Source: Pseudomonadota bacterium (GTDB taxonomy: Bacteria > Bdellovibrionota > Bacteriovoracia > Bacteriovoracales > Bacteriovoracaceae). Taken from it: 64,000 bases of DNA. The notes beneath the pieces were generated by a model. It worked only from the letters and a program-made list of their open reading frames with translations, made no database searches and was not told where the DNA came from. The stretch's first letter is position 1; the number at the start of each line of letters is the position of its first letter. The stretch lies in contig JAIYDL010000021.1 of the NCBI GenBank assembly GCA_027487515.1, positions 1-64,000 of the forward strand. The letters run 5' to 3'. Made by a program: the position numbers and the translations under genes. This document shows, piece after piece, positions 25,654 through 33,649 of this stretch.

Positions 25654-26466
25654 CTACCAGTGGTACCCGATGAGCACTGTGGAGAGGTAGATCGGAGAAG
25701 ACTCGAGGTTCGAGTAGGAGAACTGATTCGTATCAGCACCCCCCGTACTGAGGAGACTCTTCTCAGAGATCCGGACCTCATTGTTCAAGACCGAGGCCTG
25801 GGAGAACTTAAACTCCATGAACCCACCACTCAGGTTCATGAGAGTGAACCCCACACCGATGAGCCGGGACCGGTACCTCTCCTTCACGTTGATGTTGTAG
25901 GATTCGGTGGTACTGCCGGCGCTGTACTTGTATTCATTGTTGAGGCTCGCGGCTCCTTGCCCCACACCGCCCTCGAAGAAGAATTCGCCCAAGAGCTCCG
26001 TGAGTTGATCCAAGATCAACTGCTTCGTTTTAATCCCAAAAACTTTCCCGAGCCGAAGGCTCACTTGACCGCCGGTGAGGCCCCCCGTGACCTCTGAGGT
26101 GTAGGACGCCGTTTCCGTATTTCCTTGCTTGAAGGTTTCGAGGTAGAACCCTTCGATCCGGAGACCGGTCACAAACCATGACCCCCAGAGGAGGTCGTAC
26201 CCGAGATTGAGGACTGGGCCGTAGAGGTCAATCTCCTCACTCGAGAACTGCTTGGTGAGGCCTTGGAAGTTTTGCACGAGAGTGTAGGTCGATTGGTTCG
26301 CCCCCAGAGCGAAACTAAAGCCCTGCTTAAGTTCTTTCCGGAGCTCTCGGGATTGAGCGCGATCCGAACCCTCCCCGGCCGCCAGGACCGAGGCACTCAC
26401 GAAGAAGGACAAGAGGATTCCGAAGATCAAAGTGGGCATCAGTAAAATTTCGATGAACCTCCCCAT
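25654..26466 (-). CDS. Putative outer-membrane beta-barrel protein
   Basis: About 270 residues from the ATG at 26466 (ATG 26499 and ATG 26439 are alternatives; GGGGAGG lies just after 26466). A hydrophobic export signal ends at ASVLAAGEG. The mature part shows alternating polar/hydrophobic strands, Gly-rich turns, and ends in LIGYHW, an aromatic C-terminus as required for BamA-dependent insertion. No specific family recognised. Its stop lies one base past the stop of the giant lipoprotein gene on the other strand. Confidence 0.6.
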   Translation of the reverse strand: MGRFIEILLMPTLIFGILLSFFVSASVLAAGEGSDRAQSRELRKELKQGFSFALGANQSTYTLVQNFQGLTKQFSSEEIDLYGPVLNLGYDLLWGSWFVTGLRIEGFYLETFKQGNTETASYTSEVTGGLTGGQVSLRLGKVFGIKTKQLILDQLTELLGEFFFEGGVGQGAASLNNEYKYSAGSTTESYNINVKERYRSRLIGVGFTLMNLSGGFMEFKFSQASVLNNEVRISEKSLLSTGGADTNQFSYSNLESSPIYLSTVLIGYHW

Positions 26467-26517
26467 TGTGTCAATCACCGCTTGACCGACGAAATCCATC
26501 CACTAGCGTTCCATCGA

Positions 26518-26979
26518 TCAAAGGCCGCGGAAGCCCTCGAACCACGCATCGAGGTCCGGCGCATTGATGCCGAGCTTCGCGCACTCGGAGCAGGCCTTCT
26601 GTGTTTGGTAGCGAAAGAGTAAATCATCCAGCGCACCGGTGTCCGCGGGGTCGACCAAGCGAGCGATTTTTTTCGCGATGATCCCTTCGAGGATTTCGGC
26701 ACGCGTGAGGTCGACTCCTCGATCCGGAAGGTACTCGAGGCGAAGGGCCTCCCATCGGACCACGAAGCACGGAGTTCGCTGGTCTGCGTGAAGCCCCGTG
26801 TGCCGGTAGGAATCGGGCCACTCCAAGGGATCTCGGAGATACCCCGGGTCTAGAAGGTGCTTCAAGAGTTTGGCCTCCCTCAGAGTTTCAGTGACGATCA
26901 GAAAAGTCCGCTCTTTGTCGACAGGCGTTGGATAGAGAACCGTCCCGTGGATCGAAGTTGTGATCTTGAAGTTCTTCAT
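26518..26979 (-). CDS. Protein of unknown function
   Basis: 153 residues, no signal peptide, probably cytoplasmic. TAGGAT lies eight bases before the ATG and may be the ribosome site. A pair of Cys (KACSECAKLG) near the C-terminus is the only motif; with just two Cys this is not a zinc finger by itself. I do not recognise a family. It is divergent from the GST gene, whose start is 77 bp away. Confidence 0.55.
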   Translation of the reverse strand: MKNFKITTSIHGTVLYPTPVDKERTFLIVTETLREAKLLKHLLDPGYLRDPLEWPDSYRHTGLHADQRTPCFVVRWEALRLEYLPDRGVDLTRAEILEGIIAKKIARLVDPADTGALDDLLFRYQTQKACSECAKLGINAPDLDAWFEGFRGL

Positions 26980-27055
26980 GCCAAAGATCCTATCCGGGAT
27001 CGGGACAATCTGTACAAGGCATATTAGACTCTTCTTAACTCAGGAGTCTCCCACC

Positions 27056-27721
27056 ATGATCACCCTTCATCACCTTAATAACTCCCGCTCTCAGCGCATC
27101 CTCTGGCTCTTAGAAGAACTCGCCCTTCCCTACGAGATCAAGCGCTACGACCGTGACCCCATCACCATGTTGGCCCCTGCGGAGCTCAAGGCGGTTCACC
27201 CTCTGGGGAAATCTCCGGTCATCACCGACGGTGGGACAACCGTCGCGGAGTCCGGTGCCATCATCGAGTACCTCCTGGACACCTACGGGAAGGATCGATT
27301 CCGTCCAGCGCTGGGAACTCCGGAGCGGCAGCGCTTCACTTATTGGCTGCATTTCGCTGAAGGCTCGGCCATGCCTCCCCTCTTACTTTCTCTTATCTTC
27401 CATAAGATTCGCACCGGCCCGGCCCCTTTCTTCGTGAAACCGATCCTCAAGGCCGTGGCAGACAAGGTGATGACGTCTTTCGTCACCCCGAACCTTAAAA
27501 ACAACTTCTCTTTCATCGAAGCCGAGCTCACCCGCTCCGCCTACCTCACCGGCAGTGAGTTCACCGCCGCCGATATCCAGATGAGCTTTCCCATCGAGGC
27601 CGGAGCAGTCCGGGGAGATCTCCTGGGGCCCAGCACCAAGGGCTACCTGAAGCGGCTCCACGAACGGGAGGCCTACTGCCGCGCCCGCGAGCGCGGCGGG
27701 GACTTTGAAATCCTCTCCTGA
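27056..27721 (+). CDS. Glutathione S-transferase family protein
   Basis: 221 residues from the ATG at 27056, selected because AGGAG lies 10 bases upstream; the open frame extends further up without signals. The N-terminal thioredoxin-fold domain has the beta-class-like pattern (ITLHHLNNSRSQRILWLLEELALPYEI, then HPLGKSPVITDGG and VAESGAIIEYLLDTY for glutathione binding), followed by an all-helical domain. It likely conjugates glutathione to electrophiles or acts as a peroxidase in the cytoplasm. It is convergent with sodC, 3 bp away. Confidence 0.85.
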   Translation: MITLHHLNNSRSQRILWLLEELALPYEIKRYDRDPITMLAPAELKAVHPLGKSPVITDGGTTVAESGAIIEYLLDTYGKDRFRPALGTPERQRFTYWLHFAEGSAMPPLLLSLIFHKIRTGPAPFFVKPILKAVADKVMTSFVTPNLKNNFSFIEAELTRSAYLTGSEFTAADIQMSFPIEAGAVRGDLLGPSTKGYLKRLHEREAYCRARERGGDFEILS

Positions 27722-27724
27722 GGC

Positions 27725-28243
27725 CTAGATCTTCTGCGCCTTGATGATTCCGCAGGCCATGCGGTCGCCCGAATTTCCCGACGGCGGCGTCGAGAGGTCA
27801 TCGCTCTTGGCGTGGATGATGACCGACAGACCAATCAGCTTGTCGAGGTCACGGCCTTTTTTTAAGGGAATCAAGACTTCGCTCGTCGCCACACCCTGTT
27901 TGTCGGCAACGAGGTTCCCCAAATCCCCGAGGTGAGTGCTCCCGGCCGTCGGCCCACCGTGGGGACGAGTTTCCGGATTATAGTGTCCGCCCGCCGACAC
28001 AAAGTCCGGGCCCTGACACTTCCCCGTCTCGTGGATGTGAAGGCCATGCATCGATCCTGGAGCGAGGCCACGCACATCCGCCCGTACACTAAGGCCTCTC
28101 TTGGTTTCCAAGATCCGCACCGTCCCTCGAAGGTCCTTATTCATCGTTCCTAGAAGTTTCGCGGTCGCGGTCTTGGTCTCGGTGAAGCCGTAGCCACTTA
28201 AGCCGATGAGTAGAAGCACTGTGGTCATGATTTTGGTTTTCAT
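27725..28243 (-). CDS. sodC: Periplasmic Cu/Zn superoxide dismutase
   Basis: 172 residues from the ATG at 28243 (GGGAGA ribosome site). Signal peptide MKTKIMTTVLLLIGLSGYGF, then the full Cu/Zn-SOD set: HGLHIHE, GHYNP, HLGDLGN and IIHAK provide the copper and zinc ligands, and Cys in TGKCQG and MACGII form the conserved disulfide. Acts on extracellular or periplasmic superoxide. Divergent from the YheT-like gene. Confidence 0.92.
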   Translation of the reverse strand: MKTKIMTTVLLLIGLSGYGFTETKTATAKLLGTMNKDLRGTVRILETKRGLSVRADVRGLAPGSMHGLHIHETGKCQGPDFVSAGGHYNPETRPHGGPTAGSTHLGDLGNLVADKQGVATSEVLIPLKKGRDLDKLIGLSVIIHAKSDDLSTPPSGNSGDRMACGIIKAQKI

Positions 28244-28287
28244 TAGGATCTCCCTTTTCCTTATCCTAGAAATAGTGCGCCCAGCTC

Positions 28288-28296
28288 TGCTATACT
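28288..28296 (+). promoter_or_regulatory. Extended -10 element immediately upstream of the YheT-like gene
   Basis: TGCTATACT fits the extended -10 consensus (TGnTATAAT with one mismatch). It ends nine bases before the ATG at 28306, and there is no Shine-Dalgarno sequence, so the mRNA leader would be only a few bases long. No convincing -35 is present, as is usual for extended -10 promoters. Confidence 0.45.
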
Positions 28297-28305
28297 GGCC
28301 GCACG

Positions 28306-29295
28306 ATGAACCAAAACTTGCTCCGATTGAACTCCCGCCTCGAGGAAGCCCGCCGGTCTCTTGCGCCCTGCTCTCCTCCCTTCTGGGCGGCCTCCGGCCA
28401 CGCCCAGACCATTTGGGGTCACCTTCTCCCTTCACCTCGTGTCCAAGAGGGAGGCGAGACTTTACGCATCACTTTGGAGAAGGAAGCGGAGCGACTCCAG
28501 TGCACCTACCTTCACGGAACAACGAAAGTGGTTGTCTATTTTTTCCACGGTCTGGGTGGAACCACTGACGCCACTTACATGCAGCGCTCAGCACTTCAGG
28601 CGAGAGCACTAGGCCACCATGTATTCCTCATTAATCACCGGGGCTGTGGCGCCGGTGCGGGCCTAGCAGAAGGACCCTATCATTCTGGTCGCTCCGAAGA
28701 CCTGTCGAAAGTAATTGAGTACGGTCGAGCACGACTTCCTGGGCACCGCCATATCGCTATCGGGTTCAGCTTGAGTGCCAATGCCCTCCTCCTCTTGGCC
28801 GCGAAATTCCGTGCTGAGATTCTTCCGGACGCGGCGATCGCGGTGAATGCCCCGATCAACCTCGACCGAGCGTCGATGAAACTCAAAGAGGGCCTCAACC
28901 GTATTTATGATAAGAGTTTCACCCTGGAGCTCGCCCACTACATTAGAAAGAATCGCCCGGCAGACGCCGGAAAACTCGCCCGGATCCGAGACGTGCGCGA
29001 GTTCGACGAGGCCCTCACGGCACCTCTGGGGGGCTTCCGTGATCGCGCCGACTACTACGCCACTTGCTCGGCCAAGGCCCACCTAGGACACATTTCCATC
29101 CCCACCGTAATCATCACCGCCGAGGATGATCCGTTCGTGAGCGTCGAGGACTACCGGGACGCCCACTACTCCGAGCACTGCTTCGTCCACATCGAGCGCC
29201 ACGGGGGCCACATCGGCTACCTCACGAAGGATGGCCTTGGTTACTCCCGGTGGCTCGATCTGGCACTCAAGACCTACCTCTTCACTCTATCGTAG
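28306..29295 (+). CDS. YheT-family alpha/beta hydrolase
   Basis: 329 residues. Typical features: WAASGHAQTIWGH near the N-terminus, oxyanion-region VYFFHGLGGTTD, the NHRGCGAG motif, nucleophile Ser in IGFSLSANALL, an Asp in ITAEDDPFVS and a C-terminal His in RHGGHIGYL. This family (UPF0017) contains cytoplasmic esterases of undefined substrate, related to eukaryotic ABHD1/3 phospholipases. No ribosome site; an extended -10 lies close to the start. Confidence 0.85.
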   Translation: MNQNLLRLNSRLEEARRSLAPCSPPFWAASGHAQTIWGHLLPSPRVQEGGETLRITLEKEAERLQCTYLHGTTKVVVYFFHGLGGTTDATYMQRSALQARALGHHVFLINHRGCGAGAGLAEGPYHSGRSEDLSKVIEYGRARLPGHRHIAIGFSLSANALLLLAAKFRAEILPDAAIAVNAPINLDRASMKLKEGLNRIYDKSFTLELAHYIRKNRPADAGKLARIRDVREFDEALTAPLGGFRDRADYYATCSAKAHLGHISIPTVIITAEDDPFVSVEDYRDAHYSEHCFVHIERHGGHIGYLTKDGLGYSRWLDLALKTYLFTLS

Positions 29296-29427
29296 GCGTT
29301 CGGAACACGCTCTCTCGTTCAATCAAAAGATTCCCGCAAATCAACGCAACCCGAGTTCAACTGGGAGAACAACTCCCCTAGGATCACCTGGAGATCGACC
29401 CATCACCGATTACCCAGGAGGTAACGT

Positions 29428-29730
29428 ATGAAAGCCCTCATCACCGCACTGACACTCACCGTTTCGTTAGCAGCCGTGGCCGGGACCCATGAAAAGTGGA
29501 ACCAAAAGATCGACAAGATGAGTTTCAGCGACGCCAAGAGCATGCTGCAAGAAAATGCCCGCATGCGGACGACGATGCTCGAAACGTACAGCAGTTGCGT
29601 CAACGGGGCGAAAGACAAGACTGCCCTCATGCAGTGTAAGGAGTACAAATCGGAAGACCACAAGGCCATGAAGCGGGGGATGCGGTCCGAGAAGCAGTCC
29701 ATGGAAGACGCCAGCGAAGAGGAGAAGTAA
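29428..29730 (+). CDS. Small secreted charged protein
   Basis: 100 residues with a signal peptide (MKALITALTLTVSLAAVAG) and an excellent ribosome site (AGGAGG, 6 bases before ATG). The mature part is a short, highly charged helical protein with two Cys (SSCVNG, LMQCKEY) spaced as in small periplasmic helical hairpins. No family recognised. A GC-rich hairpin follows directly after the stop. Confidence 0.65.
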   Translation: MKALITALTLTVSLAAVAGTHEKWNQKIDKMSFSDAKSMLQENARMRTTMLETYSSCVNGAKDKTALMQCKEYKSEDHKAMKRGMRSEKQSMEDASEEEK

Positions 29731-29737
29731 TCTCAAA

Positions 29738-29755
29738 GGGGCCCGCCGGGGCCCC
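29738..29755 (+). terminator. GC-rich hairpin after the small secreted protein gene
   Basis: GGGGCCC-GCCG-GGGCCCC gives a perfect 7-bp stem eight bases after the stop codon. It is followed by TCCTT rather than a run of T, so it would be an imperfect intrinsic terminator. Confidence 0.5.
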
Positions 29756-29758
29756 TCC

Positions 29759-29787
29759 TTGGCCCGGGAGCGAAGTGGCGCTATACT
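29759..29787 (+). promoter_or_regulatory. Sigma-70-like promoter ending six bases before a start codon
   Basis: TTGGCC (29759-29764), a 17-base spacer and TATACT (29782-29787). Counting seven bases from the -10 places transcription start on the A of the ATG at 29794. The downstream gene lacks a ribosome site, so a leaderless mRNA is likely. Confidence 0.5.
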
Positions 29788-29793
29788 TTAGGC

Positions 29794-30054
29794 ATGGTGG
29801 CACAGTTTTTTAAAATTCTTACGGCGGTGATTGTGGTTAAGGTCACGGGGTACGCCCTGATCGTGACGCTCCTCCAGGCCAAACTCGCGATGCCCATCCT
29901 CGTCCGACTCATCGCCGCAGCTCTCCTCTGCGGTAACTTCTTTTTCGTGTGGCTCATGTTCCAAAAAGGTCGGCGGCGAGTTTGGCCCCTCTTGGCGTGC
30001 CTCCTCAACCTTGCCCTCGTTGCAGGTCTCATGGTGCTCGGGGCCCCGCACTAG
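29794..30054 (+). CDS. Small inner-membrane protein of unknown function
   Basis: 86 residues with three hydrophobic segments (about 5-27, 32-54, 62-83) and a basic loop KGRRR between the second and third, which should lie in the cytoplasm. No family recognised. The start codon is placed by a promoter whose predicted transcription start coincides with the ATG. Confidence 0.55.
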   Translation: MVAQFFKILTAVIVVKVTGYALIVTLLQAKLAMPILVRLIAAALLCGNFFFVWLMFQKGRRRVWPLLACLLNLALVAGLMVLGAPH

Positions 30055-30150
30055 GCCCTCGAACCGCCCAAGTCTTGTCGAGGTGAAAAAAGCTAGGCGA
30101 ACACTCGGACTCTCGAGATGATAGCTAAAACTTTTTCACTGGAGTCGCTC

Positions 30151-30822
30151 ATGAAGCTCATCCTTTGTTCTTTTTTACTTTTCTCCTTCTCCGTCGCCCA
30201 GGCGTCAGACGAGAGGATCCGGGAACTCAAAACAGAGATTCTCACTCTGGCCCAGAAGTTCGAAGGCAAAACAGACGTCGACGGGAAGCTTCAGGCCCAG
30301 ATCGAAGAAAAGGTTCAGGACCTTGAGCGCCTCATTCCCGCTCTTTCGATGGAGGAGCGCGCCGCTAAAATCATTGGACCCTGGAGGCAGATCTTCGGGC
30401 CCTACTCGACCACGGGAGACGGGACAATCCCCGCCGGTTCCCGCACCGATCACATCTACCAGGTCGTGATGCCCGATGGAGTTTTCTACAACGTCGCCCT
30501 CTTCGAGCGCGCCGGGATTAAAACTGTTTTTCTCCTGAAAGGGAACTACACCATTACTCCGCAAGCGATCGACGGGATTTTTGTTCGAAACAGTGTGCTC
30601 TTGCGGAACGTTCCCGAGAAAAACTTCGCCGACCTTGCCGCGAAGCTCGAAGCGAACGAGCTCTCCGTGGTGCATCTGCCGCGCTGGCTCCCACCGGTGG
30701 GCCTCGGCGGGCAACTCCTCGAGGTCTACGCTGATCAAGAGATCCGCATCCTCCGAGGTCTAACGGCGCAGTTCAGCCGACCGGCACTGTACATCATGGG
30801 CCCTGCTCCCAAAGAACTCTAG
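30151..30822 (+). CDS. Secreted protein with coiled-coil start, unknown function
   Basis: 223 residues from the ATG at 30151 (TGGAG upstream at good spacing; the ATG at 30118 would bury the signal peptide). Signal MKLILCSFLLFSFSVAQAS is followed by a charged helical segment of about 50 residues, then a beta-rich domain beginning GPWRQIFGPY and containing YQVVMPDGVFYNVALF. The layout weakly recalls PAP/fibrillin lipid-binding domains (lipocalin-like), but I do not claim that family. It is convergent with the XRE repressor gene, 7 bp away. Confidence 0.6.
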   Translation: MKLILCSFLLFSFSVAQASDERIRELKTEILTLAQKFEGKTDVDGKLQAQIEEKVQDLERLIPALSMEERAAKIIGPWRQIFGPYSTTGDGTIPAGSRTDHIYQVVMPDGVFYNVALFERAGIKTVFLLKGNYTITPQAIDGIFVRNSVLLRNVPEKNFADLAAKLEANELSVVHLPRWLPPVGLGGQLLEVYADQEIRILRGLTAQFSRPALYIMGPAPKEL

Positions 30823-30829
30823 GTCGTTC

Positions 30830-31090
30830 CTAGGCGCGGCACTTAAAGAAGTTGGCCACTCGCTGACAAAACCGCGCCTTCTCCTGCCCTTCCTCGAGCG
30901 AGAAAATCTGATCCAGTGGAGTCTTGAGGGCGTGGGAGAGCTTCAGCGCAAGTTCTACCGAAGGATTCTTGCAGCCGCTCTCGATGGAGATGATCGTCTG
31001 GCGAGAGCACCCCACCATTTCCGCCAACTGCTGCTGGGAGAGCTCGCCATGGAGTCTTCTAAGGGCCTTGAGGTTGTTGGAAAGTTTCAT
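30830..31090 (-). CDS. XRE-family HTH regulator, likely repressor of the divergent exporter
   Basis: 86 residues. The helix-turn-helix spans about residues 5-60 (ALRRLHGELSQQQLAEMVGCSRQTIISIESGCKNPSVELALKLSHAL), the SinR/Cro type used by small autorepressors such as the YgzD group. The gene is divergent from an ABC exporter, and the 57-bp region between them holds two identical dyads 21 bp apart. I infer that this protein binds them and controls both genes. Confidence 0.85.
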   Translation of the reverse strand: MKLSNNLKALRRLHGELSQQQLAEMVGCSRQTIISIESGCKNPSVELALKLSHALKTPLDQIFSLEEGQEKARFCQRVANFFKCRA

Positions 31091-31101
31091 GTAAAACCAA
31101 G

Positions 31102-31138
31102 GTAAACTAAACTTTACATTACGTAAACTAAACTTTAC
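31102..31138. promoter_or_regulatory. Twin operator and overlapping divergent promoters
   Basis: GTAAACTAAACTTTAC occurs at 31102-31117 and again, identical, at 31123-31138. Each is a dyad (GTAAA-6-TTTAC), and the 21-bp period puts both on one face of the helix, as expected for cooperative repressor binding. Plus-strand promoter: TTTACA (31113-31118), 17 bases, TACTTT (31136-31141). Minus-strand promoter: TTTACG, 17 bases, TACCTT, in mirror position. Both overlap the dyads. Confidence 0.75.
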
Positions 31139-31147
31139 TTTAATCCC

Positions 31148-32884
31148 ATGAACATGATCAAAAAACTCTTGGGCCTCTCCCGCCTTGAATGGCCACTTCT
31201 CGCTCGCGGTCTCTTTTTCCTAGCGCTGAGCTCTGCGGCCCTCCTCGCCTACCCTCAAGCGGTGAAAAAGATCATCGACGACGCACTCGTGTACAAAAAT
31301 CTCTCGCAGCTCAACTACGCTGCTCTCATAGCGTTCGGAGTTTTCATCATCCAATCCGGGGCCTCGGCCCTTCGCTACTACTACTTCACCCTGGCCGGAG
31401 AAAAGACCGTGAAGCGGCTCCGCGAGCGCCTCTTCTCCCAGATCCTCGGTCAGGACGTCGCCTTCTTTGACCGGAGTAAAACCGGCGACCTCCTGGGCCG
31501 ACTCTCCAGCGATACGGCCGTCCTCCAGAATGCGCTGAGTGTGAACATCTCGATGCTCGTCCGCTCCGGTGTTCAGGCGGTGGGCGGTTTGGTGATGCTC
31601 TTTTTTACCTCCGCGAAGCTCACCCTCTTCATCCTCGTGATCATCCCTCCGTTGGGATTTCTTGCGGCCCAGTTCGGGAAGCGAGTGAAGGCGATCTCTC
31701 GGAGAGGTCAGGATGCACTGGCCACTTCAACGGACGTCGCTGAGAGCAGTCTCGCCGCCGTTCGAACGGTCAAGGCGTTTGTCCAGGAAGACTTCGAACT
31801 CAAGCGGTACCGGAGTCGACTCGAAGCCTCGCTCCTCCTCTCGAAAGAAAAGATCCACCAGGTCGCCTGGTTCACGAACCTCGTCTCTCTTCTGGGCCTC
31901 GGGGCCATCGTCTTCATCATTTGGTACGGGGGCCGGCTGGTCATCGCCGGAGAACTCAGTGTGGGTACCCTCACGTCGTTTCTCCTCTACGTCATCACCG
32001 TGGCGTTTTCCGTCGGAATGCTCGGAAGCCTCTGGACCGATTTCATGTCGGCCGTCGGAGCGGGCGGCAGGATCTTCGAACTCCTCGAGTGTCCGGTCGA
32101 GGACCTCGACACCGGAACACCGGTGGTTCCCACCGCCGAGGTCGCCTTCCGAGACGTTCATTTCTCCTACCCCTCAAGACCCGACTTCCCCGTCCTTAAA
32201 GGGGTGAGCTTCACGCTCGCGCCGAAGGAAACAATTGCGATCGTCGGGCCCTCGGGCTCTGGCAAATCGACCATCGTTCAACTCCTCCTGCAGCACTACG
32301 CACCCGGCGCTGGGGAAATTCGGATCGGCGGGCAGCCTAGCAGCAGCTTCGCTCGCCGGGCCCTGCGCGGGAGCATCGGTGTCGTCTCCCAAGAGCCAGT
32401 GCTCATCTCGGAGACTCTCTTCGACAACATCCGCTATGGGGCTCCGACCGCGACGGAGGAAGAGATCGTGGCCGCCGCGAAGAAGGCCTTCGCACATGAC
32501 TTCATCATGAAGTTTCCTGCCGGCTACCAGACCTTGGTGGGTGAACGAGGGGTTCAGCTCTCCGGAGGCCAGAAGCAACGGGTCGCCATCGCTCGTGCGA
32601 TCCTTCGGAATCCGAAACTTCTGATCCTCGATGAGGCGACGAGCTCCCTTGATACCGAGTCCGAACACCTCGTGCAGAGGGCCCTCGAAGAGCAGCTGGG
32701 TCAGCGCGCGACCATCGTCATTGCTCACCGCCTCTCGACGGTCAAGAGAGTGGATAAGATCCTCGTCCTCGATGACGGAGTGGTGGTTCAATCCGGCACT
32801 CACGAGGAGCTTCTCCGGAACCCTGATGGCCTCTACCACAATCTCATCCAACGGCAATTTTCGAACACCAAGGAGATCTCATGA
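31148..32884 (+). CDS. ABCB-type ABC exporter (homodimeric type)
   Basis: 578 residues: six-helix membrane domain (about 1-310) and an ATPase domain with Walker A GPSGSGKS, Q-loop SQEP, canonical signature VQLSGGQKQR, Walker B LLILDEATSSLD and switch His VIAHRLSTV. All catalytic residues are intact, so it should work as a homodimer, resembling MsbA/ABCB10-type exporters. Divergent from an XRE regulator with two shared operators, which suggests induction by a substrate or stress. The glutaredoxin-fold gene overlaps its end by 4 bp. Confidence 0.9.
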   Translation: MNMIKKLLGLSRLEWPLLARGLFFLALSSAALLAYPQAVKKIIDDALVYKNLSQLNYAALIAFGVFIIQSGASALRYYYFTLAGEKTVKRLRERLFSQILGQDVAFFDRSKTGDLLGRLSSDTAVLQNALSVNISMLVRSGVQAVGGLVMLFFTSAKLTLFILVIIPPLGFLAAQFGKRVKAISRRGQDALATSTDVAESSLAAVRTVKAFVQEDFELKRYRSRLEASLLLSKEKIHQVAWFTNLVSLLGLGAIVFIIWYGGRLVIAGELSVGTLTSFLLYVITVAFSVGMLGSLWTDFMSAVGAGGRIFELLECPVEDLDTGTPVVPTAEVAFRDVHFSYPSRPDFPVLKGVSFTLAPKETIAIVGPSGSGKSTIVQLLLQHYAPGAGEIRIGGQPSSSFARRALRGSIGVVSQEPVLISETLFDNIRYGAPTATEEEIVAAAKKAFAHDFIMKFPAGYQTLVGERGVQLSGGQKQRVAIARAILRNPKLLILDEATSSLDTESEHLVQRALEEQLGQRATIVIAHRLSTVKRVDKILVLDDGVVVQSGTHEELLRNPDGLYHNLIQRQFSNTKEIS

Positions 32885-33237
32885 ACCGCACCACACTTGC
32901 CTCTGACCAAGTTCGCCCCGACGCCTTACGAGCGATCACCTCGTTCCACTCGAGCGTCGTCGCGGAAGTGATCACCGCTGTCGCATCCAATGATGTGGTC
33001 ATCGTTGGCATGGCCCAGAATCCCGTTGTGAAGAAGGCCCGCAGGGCCCTTGATGAAGCAGGAATCAAGTACGCGTACCTCGAGTACGGGAGCTACTTTA
33101 AGGGTTGGAAGTCGCGCCTGGCGATTAAGCTTTGGAGCGGGTGGCCCACGTACCCCCAGGTCTTCGTGAAAGGGAAGCTCGTCGGAGGTTGCGATGAGAC
33201 GGTCAAGGCACTTCAGGAGAAGACCTTTCTCCCGTAA
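32881..33237 (+). CDS. Glutaredoxin-fold protein lacking the active-site cysteines
   Basis: 118 residues, coupled to the exporter by an ATGA overlap. The glutaredoxin pattern is recognisable: VVIVGMAQNPVVKKARRALDEAGI, then cis-Pro loop WPTYPQVFVKGKLVGGCDE, which in the family binds glutathione. The C-P-Y-C or C-G-F-S active site, however, reads N-P-V-V (residues 47-50), so it cannot act by dithiol or monothiol exchange there. The only Cys is in GGCDE (Cys104). A 35-residue N-terminal extension precedes the fold. I infer a glutathione- or ligand-binding accessory to the exporter. Confidence 0.75.
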   Translation: MNRTTLASDQVRPDALRAITSFHSSVVAEVITAVASNDVVIVGMAQNPVVKKARRALDEAGIKYAYLEYGSYFKGWKSRLAIKLWSGWPTYPQVFVKGKLVGGCDETVKALQEKTFLP

Positions 33238-33238
33238 G

Positions 33239-33649
33239 TCAGAGGCCGGAGAAGAGTCCCCAGGGTCCTTGCCCTCTTTGGTCGCAGCGTTGGTGATGCC
33301 AGCGGTGACGGCGCACCAAGCGGGTGAGGACGCTTCCCCGAGGCTTCAGCGGTACGAAGCGCCGGTGAGTCATCAAATCATGGACGAGAAAGTAGCCAAT
33401 CCCATAGGCACAGATCCCTAACCCAAGTCCCAGCACAAAGCCTCCGCCCCTCTGGCCCAAGTGGAGGAGCGTGACTCCGAGGACAGCAAAGAGCAGCGAG
33501 AAGGCATCGTTGAGCTCGAGCACCCCCGGACCAGTTTTCCTATGGTGCGTGCGATGGATCCGCCACAAGGGACCGTGGAAGAGGTACTTGTGCATCAAGA
33601 TCGATGTGAGTTCCAGAAGAGAGAACCCTAGACAAATGCCCAGGATCAT
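33239..33649 (-). CDS. crtZ: Beta-carotene hydroxylase, CrtZ type
   Basis: 136 residues from the ATG at 33649, which overlaps the crtW stop as TGATG and so is the natural coupled start; a frame extending to 33685 exists. Four transmembrane segments and the complete di-iron histidine set: HKYLFH, HRTHH, VHDLMTHRRF and HRWHH, in the family order, with the usual NDAF and LKPRG context. It adds 3-hydroxyl groups to beta-ionone rings. With crtW directly upstream this would give astaxanthin-type carotenoids. Its stop lies two bases from the stop of the glutaredoxin-fold gene. Confidence 0.82.
   Translation of the reverse strand: MILGICLGFSLLELTSILMHKYLFHGPLWRIHRTHHRKTGPGVLELNDAFSLLFAVLGVTLLHLGQRGGGFVLGLGLGICAYGIGYFLVHDLMTHRRFVPLKPRGSVLTRLVRRHRWHHQRCDQRGQGPWGLFSGL

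Noticed and set aside
32881-33237. Functional dithiol or monothiol glutaredoxin
   Set aside because: No cysteine is present at the active-site position (NPVV).
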